In this document: positions 34,851 through 47,153 of the stretch, in pieces
Layout of the letters: each line of letters starts with the position of its first letter
Numbering within the stretch: position 1 is the first letter of the stretch
From: Gemmatimonadota bacterium
GTDB taxonomy: Bacteria > Latescibacterota > UBA2968 > UBA8231
Reading direction: 5' to 3'
Length of the DNA stretch: 64,000 bases
NCBI GenBank assembly: GCA_018660835.1
Contig: JABJJN010000031.1
Span: 24,722 to 88,721 of the forward strand
The notes under the pieces: model-generated
Told to the model about the DNA's origin: nothing
The model's input: the letters and a program-made list of their open reading frames with translations, nothing else
Databases searched by the model: none
Program-made: the position numbers and the translations under genes

Positions 34851-36572
34851 TTAGCGGCGGACAGTCTTCACCACCGCCTCCTTCTTCTGACGAAGGTGGT
34901 TCGTCAGGTACTGCTGGCCAATCTGGAGGACGTTGAAGACGGTCCAGTACAACACGAGGCCTGATGAAAAATCCCACATGATGAAGACCATCACGACTGG
35001 CATGACGTAAACGAGGGCAGCCTGTTTGGGATCCTTCATTGTCATGCGCGACTGAAAAAACATAGCCAGAGCCATCAACAAGGGCAGCAGGTGGAATGGG
35101 AATCCAGCCACGTCGATTTCATCTGGCAAGGACAGGTCGGTAATCCACAACATCCACGGCGCCTGGCGCAGTTCAATCGTCGCCGAAAATATCTGATACA
35201 TGGCGATGAAGATCGGCATCTGCAGCAACATAGGAAGGCACCCGCCAATTGGGTTTACACCTTCCTCCTTGTACAACTTCATCGTCTCCTGGCTCAACCG
35301 CTGGCTGTCATTCTTGAACTTCTCACGCAACGCCGTCAGCTTCGGCTGCAGCTCCTGCATACGCGCTGCTGATTCATAGGACTTATGTGTGAGAGGGTAC
35401 ACAAGCAGCTTTACAACGACGCCGAACAGCACGATCACCCAGCCGTAATTTGGAATGAATTTGTGCACGGCGATGAAAACCAGCAGCAAGACCTCCGCGA
35501 TCTGTCGAACAACGGGAAAACCCAGGTCTAAACCACGCGTCAGTGTACTCTCATACTGTTCGACCTTCTCAAGATCGAGAGGTCCCGCGTACAACAAGGT
35601 TTCCCACGTTTCGTCCCCCGACTCGACACGCCTACCAAACGCGAATTGGTACTCCCTGTATGGTTCGTGGATGAGAGGTCGACCCGACATCTGGATGCGA
35701 TGTCGTCCTGCTCCGGTGGGTGCAAGGGCGGCCATGAAATACTTGTTGCGAACACCCGCCCACCTGAGTTCGCCGCGCTCCTCCCAACTATCCTGCTCGT
35801 CCTCATCGACCTGAAGCTCTTCGAGGCTGTCATTGAAGTAGCTCATGACCCGCATCACTTGCAGGTCCAGTTTTGGCTCCCGCTCTGCCAGATCGATGCC
35901 GCTATCCCAATGCAAATACGCGATCGAGCCGTCTGTAATTCCGCGGAAGCGATGCTCAAGGCGAACGCCATACTCGCCGTCGACGACCAGGACTCTCTTC
36001 TCGATGGACCGCCCGTCGCCCAGATCCGCTCGCATTGTGAGGACCGCTTCGCCACCATCTGTCGCCCAGGTACTGTCCACACTTGGCTCGAAGTGGAGGT
36101 CACGCAGGTCGATGACTCGATCACTGGTTTCTGACGCCAGGCTCACGCGCAGCGCCTGGCCTCCAGAGGGAATCAGATCGACCTGGCGTCCATCTGGACG
36201 GCGATAGTCGAGCAACTGCGCACTCACCAACACGCCACCCTGGGTTGAGAATTCCAGTCTATGTACAGAGCTACCCATGACAACGGTTCTGGAAGCGGTT
36301 GGCGTCACCGGTGACTCAATGACATCCGTCTGGCCGCCAACGCCCCTTTCAACCACTGCCGCAGTCGTGACCGGAGCCGGGGTCGGCTCCTGGCGAGTCG
36401 TCTCCGGTTCACCAAGCCGTGCCGGTGCAACTGCCTCGGAGACCTGCTCAGGGGCGACAGCTTGCTCTTCGGGTGGAGGTGGCGACAGCCCCATCCACTC
36501 GTAGTAGTAAGGCATCAGAAGGAAAATCAGACCAACGAGGAGAAACGCGAGCAGTGTCCGCTTGTCGTCCAT
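34851..36572 (-). CDS. yidC: Membrane protein insertase YidC
   Basis: 573 residues. An N-terminal membrane anchor (LLAFLLVGLIFLLMPYYYEW) is followed by a proline- and alanine-rich linker, a large periplasmic beta domain (about 90-340) and the C-terminal five-helix insertase core. The core includes the conserved Arg-bearing hydrophilic groove region YPLTHKSYESAARMQELQP, NPIGGCLPMLLQMPIFIAMY and a final WTVFNVLQIGQQY. This is the Gram-negative form with the periplasmic domain. It is preceded by rnpA (36 bp) with no yidD between them. Confidence 0.96.
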   Translation of the reverse strand: MDDKRTLLAFLLVGLIFLLMPYYYEWMGLSPPPPEEQAVAPEQVSEAVAPARLGEPETTRQEPTPAPVTTAAVVERGVGGQTDVIESPVTPTASRTVVMGSSVHRLEFSTQGGVLVSAQLLDYRRPDGRQVDLIPSGGQALRVSLASETSDRVIDLRDLHFEPSVDSTWATDGGEAVLTMRADLGDGRSIEKRVLVVDGEYGVRLEHRFRGITDGSIAYLHWDSGIDLAEREPKLDLQVMRVMSYFNDSLEELQVDEDEQDSWEERGELRWAGVRNKYFMAALAPTGAGRHRIQMSGRPLIHEPYREYQFAFGRRVESGDETWETLLYAGPLDLEKVEQYESTLTRGLDLGFPVVRQIAEVLLLVFIAVHKFIPNYGWVIVLFGVVVKLLVYPLTHKSYESAARMQELQPKLTALREKFKNDSQRLSQETMKLYKEEGVNPIGGCLPMLLQMPIFIAMYQIFSATIELRQAPWMLWITDLSLPDEIDVAGFPFHLLPLLMALAMFFQSRMTMKDPKQAALVYVMPVVMVFIMWDFSSGLVLYWTVFNVLQIGQQYLTNHLRQKKEAVVKTVRR

Positions 36573-36607
36573 GAACTGTCTTGTGATCGCTTTTTTAGAA
36601 GCCCGAC

Positions 36608-36895
36608 TCAGTCGTGGGCAATTTGGTGGGCACTGGCGGAATCCTGAAGTCGTTGTAGCAGCTGGCCAACCTCCTGGCTGAGCACCTCAAAGGATTGGCG
36701 AGCAGCGGACGGCCGAGCCAGCAAGACGACGCTTCCCGAAATGGGTACGTCGAGGTCGCGCAGGATGTGACGGAGTCGACGTTTTAGTCGATTGCGAACG
36801 ACGGCGTTGCCGAGGGCTTTGCGGATGACGAAAACTGCACCGCTCGGCTCGCGTCCATCACGCACCCAAAGATCCTGACCTCGGATCCATCCCAT
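36608..36895 (-). CDS. rnpA: Ribonuclease P protein component (short N-terminus)
   Basis: 95 residues from the ATG at 36895. The hallmark RNR motif is clear in GNAVVRNRLKRRLR, flanked by the expected beta strand (AVFVIRKAL). The N-terminal part seen in typical RnpA (about 20 more residues with an RxxxF element) is missing. The frame stays open upstream past the rpmH stop without a normal start codon, so either it is naturally short or an unusual start is used. It binds RNase P RNA. Confidence 0.85.
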   Translation of the reverse strand: MGWIRGQDLWVRDGREPSGAVFVIRKALGNAVVRNRLKRRLRHILRDLDVPISGSVVLLARPSAARQSFEVLSQEVGQLLQRLQDSASAHQIAHD

Positions 36896-36927
36896 GGTTG
36901 CTCGGGGTGCGGCCAGAGTACCGCTGC

Positions 36928-37062
36928 TTAGACGGTAAGACGCTTGCGCCCGCGACTACGACGGCGAGCCAGAATCGCGCGGCCACCGGGTGTCCGCATG
37001 CGCTTGCGGAAACCGTGCTTGTTCTTGCGGCGGCGGTTGCTGGGTTGATACGTGCGCTTCAC
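36928..37062 (-). CDS. rpmH: Ribosomal protein bL34
   Basis: A GTG at 37062 gives the 44-residue canonical product [18 protein letters not shown] through to RGRKRLTV. Upstream in-frame starts would add 21 residues that do not look like bL34. The first gene of the leftward origin block, divergent from dnaA. Confidence 0.93.
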   Translation of the reverse strand: MKRTYQPSNRRRKNKHGFRKRMRTPGGRAILARRRSRGRKRLTV

Positions 37063-37351
37063 AGAAACCTGACTTTCGTGGACAGATTCAAGGGGGAGAA
37101 AATCCGAGCAACCCGTGTGCGACAATAGGCTGCTGTAGATTCAATACAAAATAGGTCGGTGGAAACCGGTGAACCTAGGGGCTCTCCTCGTATCTGTCAA
37201 TCCTGCATCTCGTGTCGGCCTGATGCTGTCGGCATTGCAGAATGACCAAAATCGCGCACAGACATCTTGACGATTCGTGTCACGAGCCATACCCTAGCGG
37301 CCCTCAATTTCAGCCAATTCCTTCTGGCCCGCCACTCCCCTACGGGTGCCC
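37063..37351. promoter_or_regulatory. Divergent rpmH-dnaA intergenic region
   Basis: About 290 bases that must hold the promoters for the rpmH block (minus) and dnaA (plus). On the minus strand TTGTAT followed by TATTGT is a weak candidate for rpmH near 37127-37154. I see no good DnaA box here, in contrast to the region after dnaA. Confidence 0.35.
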
Positions 37352-38821
37352 ATGTCGCAGGATGCGCAAGAATTATGGGCTCGGTGTCTGTTACACATCG
37401 AGCGCAGGATGCGCCCGCAAACGTTTAATACCTGGTTTCAACCGACGGCGGCTCTACGCTTCGACGAAGAAGTGCTTGAGTTGGAGGTGTCGAGTGCCTA
37501 CTTCGCGCACTTCGTTGAAAGCAACTATCTCCCACTGATTCAGACAGTGGTTGAAGAAGAGACCTCCTTCCAACCTAAGATTGTCTTTTCGGTTGCCCAG
37601 GAACCACTAAAGCCTACGCCTACATCCTCAACTGATCGACCCCGCCCTGCCGGGCTGGCTGCTTCCTTGTCTCCCGATGTGGAGTCATCTTCCTCCAAGG
37701 ATGAAGATTCAGCTACAACGGCACCGCAGGAATCGGTCGATCAATCGGCTCAGAGAGATCTACCGCGAAACGACATCGTCGGTCGCGGCAACTTACCGCC
37801 ACTGAATGAGCGCTATGTCTTCGAGACCTTCGTCGTCGGCGAGGGAAATCGTTTTGCGCATGCGGCTGCCCTTGCGGCGGGCAAATCTCCTGGCAAGACC
37901 CAATTTAATCCGCTCGTTATCTATGGCGGCGTCGGTCTCGGCAAGACACACTTGTTGCAAGCGATCGGTCACCATGCCAGATCTCAGGAATCGAGCTGTC
38001 GTGTCCTGTATGTCCCGTCCGAGAAATTCATGGGTGATTTCATTGAGTCCCTAAAACGCCAGGATGTTCCGGAATTTCAGCGCATTTATCGCAGCGCCGA
38101 CGTGCTCCTCGTCGATGATATTCAGTTTCTGCCGAGGGGAGAGCATATTCAAAATGAGTTCTTCCACACCTTCAATGCGCTACATCAAAGTGGCAAACAG
38201 ATTGTGATGACCTGTGACAGCCCGCCTGGAGAGTTGGTGAAGTTGGAGGAACGACTCATCTCCAGATTTCAATGGGGCCTGGTAACAAGCATCGAACCAC
38301 CCGACTTGGAAACACGAATCGCCATTCTGCAGAAAAAGGCAGAAACGAATGGGATCCTTCTGCCTGATGATGTGGGGACCTTCCTTGGCAATTATGTCAG
38401 CTCCAATATCCGCGAATTGGAGGGGGCCCTGAATCACATCATGGCCTACTGTGCCGTAAACCAGGTGGAGTTGAGCATCGACGCTGCGCGCAAGATCGTG
38501 AAGGAGCGCGCCACGGCTGAGACTTCGCATCTGTCAATTGAAGGGATTCAGCGGATTGTGGCACGGCACTTTGAACTCACGCCCGAACTGTTGATCGGCA
38601 AGACAAGAAAACACGATGTAGTGGCACCGCGTCAGATCGCCATGTACCTGGCCAAGCGTCTGACCAAACTTCCACTGAAGGTCATCGGACTTCACTTTGG
38701 CAACCGGGACCACAGCACCGTCGTTCACGCAGTTCAGACGGTCGATAAGAAACGCGGCCAAGATCCCGCATTTGCCAGTCTCGTCGAATCTCTGTCTGAA
38801 GAGATTCAGCAGATCTCTTAG
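37352..38821 (+). CDS. dnaA: Chromosomal replication initiator DnaA
   Basis: 489 residues from the ATG at 37352 (a GTG six bases earlier is also possible). Domain I (about 1-85) contains PQTFNTWFQPT; a variable, Ser/Pro-rich linker follows. Domain III has Walker A GGVGLGKTHLLQ and Walker B LLVDDIQFL; the C-terminal DNA-binding domain ends in the signature NRDHSTVVHAV. It binds the nearby DnaA boxes and opens the origin. Confidence 0.96.
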   Translation: MSQDAQELWARCLLHIERRMRPQTFNTWFQPTAALRFDEEVLELEVSSAYFAHFVESNYLPLIQTVVEEETSFQPKIVFSVAQEPLKPTPTSSTDRPRPAGLAASLSPDVESSSSKDEDSATTAPQESVDQSAQRDLPRNDIVGRGNLPPLNERYVFETFVVGEGNRFAHAAALAAGKSPGKTQFNPLVIYGGVGLGKTHLLQAIGHHARSQESSCRVLYVPSEKFMGDFIESLKRQDVPEFQRIYRSADVLLVDDIQFLPRGEHIQNEFFHTFNALHQSGKQIVMTCDSPPGELVKLEERLISRFQWGLVTSIEPPDLETRIAILQKKAETNGILLPDDVGTFLGNYVSSNIRELEGALNHIMAYCAVNQVELSIDAARKIVKERATAETSHLSIEGIQRIVARHFELTPELLIGKTRKHDVVAPRQIAMYLAKRLTKLPLKVIGLHFGNRDHSTVVHAVQTVDKKRGQDPAFASLVESLSEEIQQIS

Positions 38822-39192
38822 GCCTGGATCACCGCCAGTCCGTGTAGCACTCTCTCTTCCCATCCATTAGAATTTAATAGATCTACTCTTTCCACATATA
38901 GATTGTGGATAACTCTGTTTTTCCGTGTGGATAAGAGTGTGGATAAGCATATTCGGCCCTGCGGACAGCCGCTGGTGTTCATAACCCAAGACCATCCACG
39001 AAGAGTCCCCGCGGGTGGAGGTGGTTTAGCTTGTCATTATGTGATTGGTAAATCTATATAAAACAACATTTTACAATCTATATCTCAGAGTAAAAACTAT
39101 ATGTTATCCACAAGTCAACAGTACTACTAGAACTACTAACTAGAATTCAAGAAGAGTACTTTTATATTGGTTCTAGAACAGCATGTGGAAAA
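38822..39192. other. oriC: DnaA boxes and AT-rich unwinding region between dnaA and dnaN
   Basis: Perfect TGTGGATAA boxes at 38904-38912, 38926-38934 and 38938-38946 share one orientation; a perfect TTATCCACA in the opposite orientation lies at 39104-39112, and a weaker TGTGGAAAA at 39184-39192. Between them, about 39030-39103, is the most AT-rich stretch in the window (for example AAATCTATATAAAAC), a good duplex-unwinding candidate. The dnaA-dnaN position is the common place for oriC. Bases 39193-39506 hold nothing I recognise. Confidence 0.85.
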
Positions 39193-39506
39193 GATCATCT
39201 CTCGTGGATGGCAAAGCGCTTACAAGTCATTGAAGAATCGGTCATTTGTACCTCTTTTGGGGAAACTGGCCCCAAGCGGGAACAGGCCAATATGTAGGAT
39301 CTCATCAAGCGGCCAAATGGCGAGGGAGCCAAATTGACTATTCACACACATAAGGCTACATTTGGTCACTTTCGGCGAGCACAATACACAAGTGTATCGA
39401 CCGAATAAAACCCACAGAAAATACCCGCGTTCTTGGTGGCAAATACCGCGCAACCGGCGTCGGTCTTGGTAGCAAAACGCCAACGACTCTGCCCAGGATC
39501 TGTGTG

Positions 39507-40664
39507 ATGAAGCTGACCGTTGATCGAAATGAGCTCTGGCGTGGTCTCAATACTGTTCTTGATGCGGTGGCGAGCAAACCAGCGCAACCCGTGTTGGCCA
39601 ATGTTCTGTTAGATGCGGCAGAGAGCCAGCTTACACTCTCGGCAACGGATCTAGATCTATCCATCCGAACAAAGGTGGCGGCTGCCGTTGATATGCCAGG
39701 GCGTATCACGGTTCCTGCAAAGACATTGGCCGAAATCACTAGAGAATGGCCGGAGGCAGATTTACAGATCAGCCTCGAAGACGGCCGCATCACTCTAGCA
39801 GGCCATTTGGGCGCAGCCAACAGTGGCGAAGGCCGCTACTCTCTGGCTGCCACCCCTCCAGACGAATTTCCGGAAATGCCCGAGAAGTTGGATGGCCTTG
39901 AGCTGACCTTTGGCGATGGCGGTCCAATTGATGGCGACCTTGTTCGCGCGATGATTGACCGGACCAGCTTTGCTGTTTCGAAAGATGAAACACGACCGGT
40001 TCTCAATGGGGTACTGTGGCGAATTACAGCGGACTATATTTCGATGGTCGCCACCGACGGCAGCAGGATGGCAGAGTTTCGCAAGAGTCTTGATGGGGCC
40101 GATCGAGGTACAGCAGAAGTCATTTTACCGCCACAAGCTTGCCAGCAACTTGGGAAACTTCTTGATGGCACACAGGACGCTCTTTCGAAAGCAATCGTGG
40201 GAGACAGTCAGGTCATGTTTCAGATTGGCGAGACACAACTGCTCACACGGCTTATCGAGGGACCCTATGTGGACTATGAGCAGGTCGTTCCAAGAGAGAA
40301 TGACAAACGTCTGACCATAGCGATCGATCAATTGTTACCGGCAGTTCGTCGTGTCTCCATTCTGTCCAGTTCCTATACACATCAAGTTCGCATGATGCTG
40401 CAGGATGGTAGCCTGGAGTTAACCGCCTCCAGTCAAGAAATCGGTGGCGAAGCGCGTGAGGTGATTCCGGGTGACTATAGCTCAGAAGCCATTGAGGTTG
40501 CATACAATGCTCACTATCTGATGGAAATTCTGCGCAAGATTGGCTCCGACGAAGTCATCGTTGATCTGCGAGACTCAGTAACAGCTGCAGTTGTGCGACC
40601 CGGGGAACAGTTGGAAGGCGAAGAGCTCTTCTATTTGCTGATGCCAATGCGGCCCAGCGCCTAG
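39507..40664 (+). CDS. dnaN: DNA polymerase III beta subunit (sliding clamp)
   Basis: 385 residues from ATG (a GTG one codon earlier is possible). Three clamp domains are visible by repeated patterns: MKLTVDRNELWRGLNTVLDAV, core KLTVDRNELWRGL, then a second domain from about residue 140 (FAVSKDETRPVLNGVLW) and a third from about 265. The C-terminal pocket segment YLLMPMRPS matches the conserved end YLVMPMR. It encircles DNA and tethers the replicase. Confidence 0.96.
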   Translation: MKLTVDRNELWRGLNTVLDAVASKPAQPVLANVLLDAAESQLTLSATDLDLSIRTKVAAAVDMPGRITVPAKTLAEITREWPEADLQISLEDGRITLAGHLGAANSGEGRYSLAATPPDEFPEMPEKLDGLELTFGDGGPIDGDLVRAMIDRTSFAVSKDETRPVLNGVLWRITADYISMVATDGSRMAEFRKSLDGADRGTAEVILPPQACQQLGKLLDGTQDALSKAIVGDSQVMFQIGETQLLTRLIEGPYVDYEQVVPRENDKRLTIAIDQLLPAVRRVSILSSSYTHQVRMMLQDGSLELTASSQEIGGEAREVIPGDYSSEAIEVAYNAHYLMEILRKIGSDEVIVDLRDSVTAAVVRPGEQLEGEELFYLLMPMRPSA

Positions 40665-40694
40665 GGACTACGATTATCCAAAGAAATTGACGAG

Positions 40695-41788
40695 GTGTTG
40701 CTTCGACAGTTGTCGCTGCGGCCCTTTCGCAACTTCGCTCATATCGATCTCGAATTTGCCTTAGGTGGGGCCATCATCGTCGGCGCAAATGGTCGAGGAA
40801 AGAGCAACATCCTGGAAGCGATCTGCTACCAGTCAATCGGCAAGTCGATTCGAGGATCTCGAGATCATGAGGCAATTCCTCACGGAGGTGCCCACTTCGA
40901 CATCCGAGGAAACTGGCAAGAGGGCGACAGAGAGCGGCCCTGCCGTGTTTTCTATGGCACCACTGAGGGTAAGAAAGTGTTTCTTGATGAGACGGCCCTC
41001 ACACGCGTTTCCGACTTGGTAGCACATTTTCAAACAGTCCACTTTGCACCCCAAGATGTGGCACTCGTGTTGCAGTTCAGCGCTCAGCGTCGACGCCTGC
41101 TCGACATCGTGCTGTCGCAAGCTGACACAGATTATCTGAAGGCGTTACAGACCTATCAACGACTGCTGACACAGCGAAATCACTATTTACGCAGTCTCGG
41201 TCATCGCAGCATCGATACAACAGAGGCAGAAGTCTGGGACGCACAATTGGCTCGACCAGGTTCCTACCTGCGCCACCAGAGACTGTCCGGTCTTGTTGAA
41301 ATGTTGCCGGACTTTCAACGTCATTACAAGATGTTTTCTACCGGGGAGGAAGCGGCAAGCCTGTTATATGCAGATGCGCCCCTTCCTCCAAGTAGCGAAC
41401 AGGTTCCATCACAGGAGCAACTCGAACAGGAGTTTCGCCAGCAACTATCTGACGCGCATGAGAAAGAACGTCACGCAGGTCACACCCTTAGTGGCCCACA
41501 TCGTGACAGTTTCGTTTTCACCATCGATGATGCAGCGGCAGATACCTATGGCTCACAAGGCCAACAAAAAAGCGTCCTTCTGTCTTGGAAAATGGCGGAA
41601 TTGCAGTTGCTGGAACGACGCAGAAATCGGCAACCACTGCTGCTGCTCGATGATGTGTTTTCCGAGCTTGATCCGGTTCGTTCGGCGCATCTAATCGATA
41701 TGATTGCCGATTTTGATCAGGTGATTTTGACGGCTCCCCGTCAACCACAGGAAGCGCTCGGTGATCGTTATGCCCGGATCGATTTGGA

Positions 41789-41792
<4 letters not shown>
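40695..41792 (+). CDS. recF: DNA replication/repair ATPase RecF
   Basis: 365 residues from a GTG. SMC-like ABC ATPase: Walker A GANGRGKSNILEA, signature YGSQGQQKSVLLSWKMAEL and Walker B LLLLDDVFSELD. The N-terminus RQLSLRPFRNFAHIDLEF is typical. RecF helps load RecA at gaps. Its stop overlaps the start of the next gene (ATGA). Confidence 0.95.
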
Positions 41793-44114
<2,322 letters not shown>

Positions 44115-44187
44115 CAGCACATCCTGGCAAAGTGCTGCCAGTATCGACGCGACAAAAGCAAACAAATCTCTAGACGATCTGTAGAGC

Positions 44188-46752
44188 ATGACTGAACAAC
44201 ACGACGCAAAGATCATCCGAGTCAATGTAGAAGACGAGCTCAAGACGTCTTTCATCGACTACTCGATGAGTGTCATCATGGCGCGGGCCCTGCCCGACGT
44301 CCGTGACGGGTTGAAGCCGTCACAGCGCCGCATTCTGGTGGCCATGAACGATCTGAATCTGGCGCCAGGTCGCGGCTTTCGTAAGTGCGCGAAGATTGCC
44401 GGTGATACCTCCGGAAACTACCACCCCCATGGTGAGGCAATCGTCTATCCGACGCTTGTGCACATGGCTCAGGATTTTCGTCTGCGCTACATCATGGTCG
44501 ATGGTCAGGGCAACTTCGGATCCATCGATGGCTACCCGCCGGCGGCGATGCGCTATACGGAAGCAAGGTTGAGTCACGCTGCCACGGAGATGCTCGCAGA
44601 CATCGACCGCGACACGGTGGATTTCGTAGCAAACTACGATGAGACGCGGGAAGAGCCGGAGGTTCTGCCGTCGCGATTCCCCAACCTGTTGTGCAATGGT
44701 TCCAATGGAATCGCTGTCGGTATGGCGACGAAGATTCCACCGCACAATGTTACCGAAGTCTGTGACGCCCTTGTCGCCCTCATCGACGATCCCGAGATCA
44801 CGATCGACTCGTTGATGGAGCATATCAAGGCACCCGATTTCCCCACGGGCGGTGTCATCTACGGTATCCAGGGTGTGCGCCAGGCGTATCGTACGGGCCG
44901 CGGCATCGTGCACATGCGAGCGCGTACTCACATTGAACAGCAAAAGGACAAACGCGAGCGGATCATCGTCACTGAGATCCCCTTTCTCGTAGACAAATCG
45001 ACGCTGCTGGAGAAGATGGCGGACCTTGTTCGTCACAAGGTCATCGAAGATATCTCCAATATTCGTGACGAGTCGGGCCGAGGTGGTCTACGCATCGTCA
45101 TCGAACTCAAGCGGGACGCTCATTCCGAGGTTGTTCTCAACCAGCTCTTCAGCCATTCCATGCTGCAACAGAGTTTCGGTATCAACGCTCTTGCCATCGT
45201 CAAGGGTCGTCCGGAACTGCTGAATATCAAACAGATGGTCGAGCACTACATCGAGCATCGGCACGACGTCGTCCTGCGCAGATCCCGTTTCGACCTGGCA
45301 AAGGCCGAGGCGCGCGCGCATGTATTGGAAGGTTATCGAATTGCTCTCGATAACATCGACGAGATCATCCAGCTGATTCGCGGCTCTGCCAATCCCGAAG
45401 AGGCGCGCAATAAGCTCATCGCTCAGTTCACGCTGTCCGAGATCCAGGCACAAGCCATCCTGGCCATGCCTTTGCAGCGTCTGACCGGTCTCGAGCGCGA
45501 GAAAATCGAAGAAGAGTACAACGAACTGATGACACTCATCCTGCATTTGCGCGCTGTGTTGGAAAGTCGCGACATGCAGATGCAGATCATCAGGGATGAA
45601 GTCCTTGATATCCGCGAACGCTTCGGCGATGAGCGACGGACTGAGATCGTTTACGCCGCCGAAGAATTTGATATGGAAGATCTCATCACCCGCGAAGACA
45701 TGGTGGTTACCATCTCGGGTGAGGGTTATATCAAGCGGATGTCTCCCCGTGCCTATCGTACGCAGGCACGAGGTGGCAGAGGCGTTAAGGGGATGGGTAC
45801 GAAGGACGAGGATTTCGTCGAACGCCTGTTCATTGCTTCGACGCACTCGTACATCCTCTTTCTCACAGCTCGTGGTCGCTGCCATTGGCTCAAGGTATAC
45901 CGCATTCCGGAAGGCGAGCGCAATGCCCGCGGTCGTCCCGTCGTCAACCTCATTCAGCTGGAAGAGGGCGATGAGATCCGCGCTGTAGTGCCCGTAGATG
46001 AGTTCGTCGATGATCGCTATCTGTTCACGGCCACGCGCAAGGGCATCGTCAAAAAGACGGTTCTGTCTGCCTATGGGAACGTGCGACGCGATGGCATCAT
46101 CGCACTCAAGATCCAGGATGATGACAACCTCATTGGCGCCGCCCTCGTAGAGCCAGGTCAGGATATCCTGCTCGCCACTCGCTCCGGTATGGCCGTGCGC
46201 TTTGGTGAGTCTGATGTGCGTTCGATGGGCCGCGTGTCGACGGGGGTAAAGGGACTTCAGCTACGGGACGAGGACCTCGTCGTCGACATGGTGGTTATTG
46301 GTGACGATCCCGCCTCACTGATGACTCTCTGCGAGAATGGCTACGGCAAACGCACGCCGAGTGCCGAGTATCCCCGAATTCGAAGGGGGGGCAAAGGGGT
46401 CATCGATATCAAAACCACTGATCGCAACGGCCCGGTCGTGTCCAGCAAGCTGGTGTCCGATGACAATGAGATCATGATTGTCACACAGAATGGCATCATG
46501 ATCCGCTTGCCCGTAGAAAGCATCTCCCAAATTGGTCGAAATACTCAGGGTGTACGAGTTATCAACGTCGATGACGAAGATCGGGTGATCGATATGACCT
46601 CAGTTGTGGCTGAAGACGAGGAAGTTATCGAAGACGCGAAGGCCGCTGAGAATGGTGAAGTGGACTCGGATGGGTCACCGGATGCGGCTCCATCGGACGC
46701 TGCCGAAGGCCCCGACAATGGTCAGGTCGATTCAGACGAGGAGGGTGCATAG
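44188..46752 (+). CDS. gyrA: DNA gyrase subunit A
   Basis: 854 residues. Active-site Tyr123 is in AAMRYTEARLS. The GyrA box-like QARGGRGVKG in the C-terminal wrapping domain marks gyrase rather than topoisomerase IV. In the quinolone pocket the usual Ser and Asp are Ala84 and Pro88 (HGEAIVYPT). The last 35 residues form a very acidic, low-complexity tail (EVDSDGSP to DSDEEGA). It introduces negative supercoils using ATP. Confidence 0.95.
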   Translation: MTEQHDAKIIRVNVEDELKTSFIDYSMSVIMARALPDVRDGLKPSQRRILVAMNDLNLAPGRGFRKCAKIAGDTSGNYHPHGEAIVYPTLVHMAQDFRLRYIMVDGQGNFGSIDGYPPAAMRYTEARLSHAATEMLADIDRDTVDFVANYDETREEPEVLPSRFPNLLCNGSNGIAVGMATKIPPHNVTEVCDALVALIDDPEITIDSLMEHIKAPDFPTGGVIYGIQGVRQAYRTGRGIVHMRARTHIEQQKDKRERIIVTEIPFLVDKSTLLEKMADLVRHKVIEDISNIRDESGRGGLRIVIELKRDAHSEVVLNQLFSHSMLQQSFGINALAIVKGRPELLNIKQMVEHYIEHRHDVVLRRSRFDLAKAEARAHVLEGYRIALDNIDEIIQLIRGSANPEEARNKLIAQFTLSEIQAQAILAMPLQRLTGLEREKIEEEYNELMTLILHLRAVLESRDMQMQIIRDEVLDIRERFGDERRTEIVYAAEEFDMEDLITREDMVVTISGEGYIKRMSPRAYRTQARGGRGVKGMGTKDEDFVERLFIASTHSYILFLTARGRCHWLKVYRIPEGERNARGRPVVNLIQLEEGDEIRAVVPVDEFVDDRYLFTATRKGIVKKTVLSAYGNVRRDGIIALKIQDDDNLIGAALVEPGQDILLATRSGMAVRFGESDVRSMGRVSTGVKGLQLRDEDLVVDMVVIGDDPASLMTLCENGYGKRTPSAEYPRIRRGGKGVIDIKTTDRNGPVVSSKLVSDDNEIMIVTQNGIMIRLPVESISQIGRNTQGVRVINVDDEDRVIDMTSVVAEDEEVIEDAKAAENGEVDSDGSPDAAPSDAAEGPDNGQVDSDEEGA

Positions 46753-46843
46753 CGCTGTGCTGGGCGGCATTTTCCGGCACTCGCAAGCGTTGTATACGCC
46801 TTTGTTTACTGTCGGTTAGCGCTCTCGGACCATCTTGAAAGCG

Positions 46844-46873
46844 TTGGCGAATTGTAGGCAGACCGCTTATATT
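46844..46873 (+). promoter_or_regulatory. Predicted promoter of the tRNA cluster
   Basis: TTGGCG (46844-46849), 18-base spacer, TATATT (46868-46873), about 31 bases upstream of the first tRNA. A fair sigma70-type match. Confidence 0.5.
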
Positions 46874-46904
46874 TCCGAATCTGAGATGGAGTAGTGTGCA
46901 ACTC

Positions 46905-46991
46905 GGAGGGCTAGACCTAATTGGTAAGGCAGCGGTCTTGAAAACCGCCGGGCTCACGCCCTTGTGGGTTCGAGTCCCACGCCCTCCGCCA
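46905..46991 (+). tRNA. tRNA-Ser (anticodon TGA)
   Basis: Acceptor GGAGGGC pairs with GCCCTCC; the anticodon loop is CTTGAAA between GCGGT and ACCGC, giving TGA. A long variable arm and TTCGAGTCC T-loop are present, and CCA is encoded. Confidence 0.95.
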
Positions 46992-47052
46992 GAGTACAGT
47001 GGTTGAGTGCATTAACGCTGCGGGACAAAGATTCGGTAATTCGTCAATTGCT

Positions 47053-47144
<92 letters not shown>

Positions 47145-47153
47145 GCGTTTTGT

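Noticed and set aside
39220..39483. Small minus-strand frames between oriC and dnaN
   Set aside because: No ribosome site, no family pattern; the stretch is likely origin flank.
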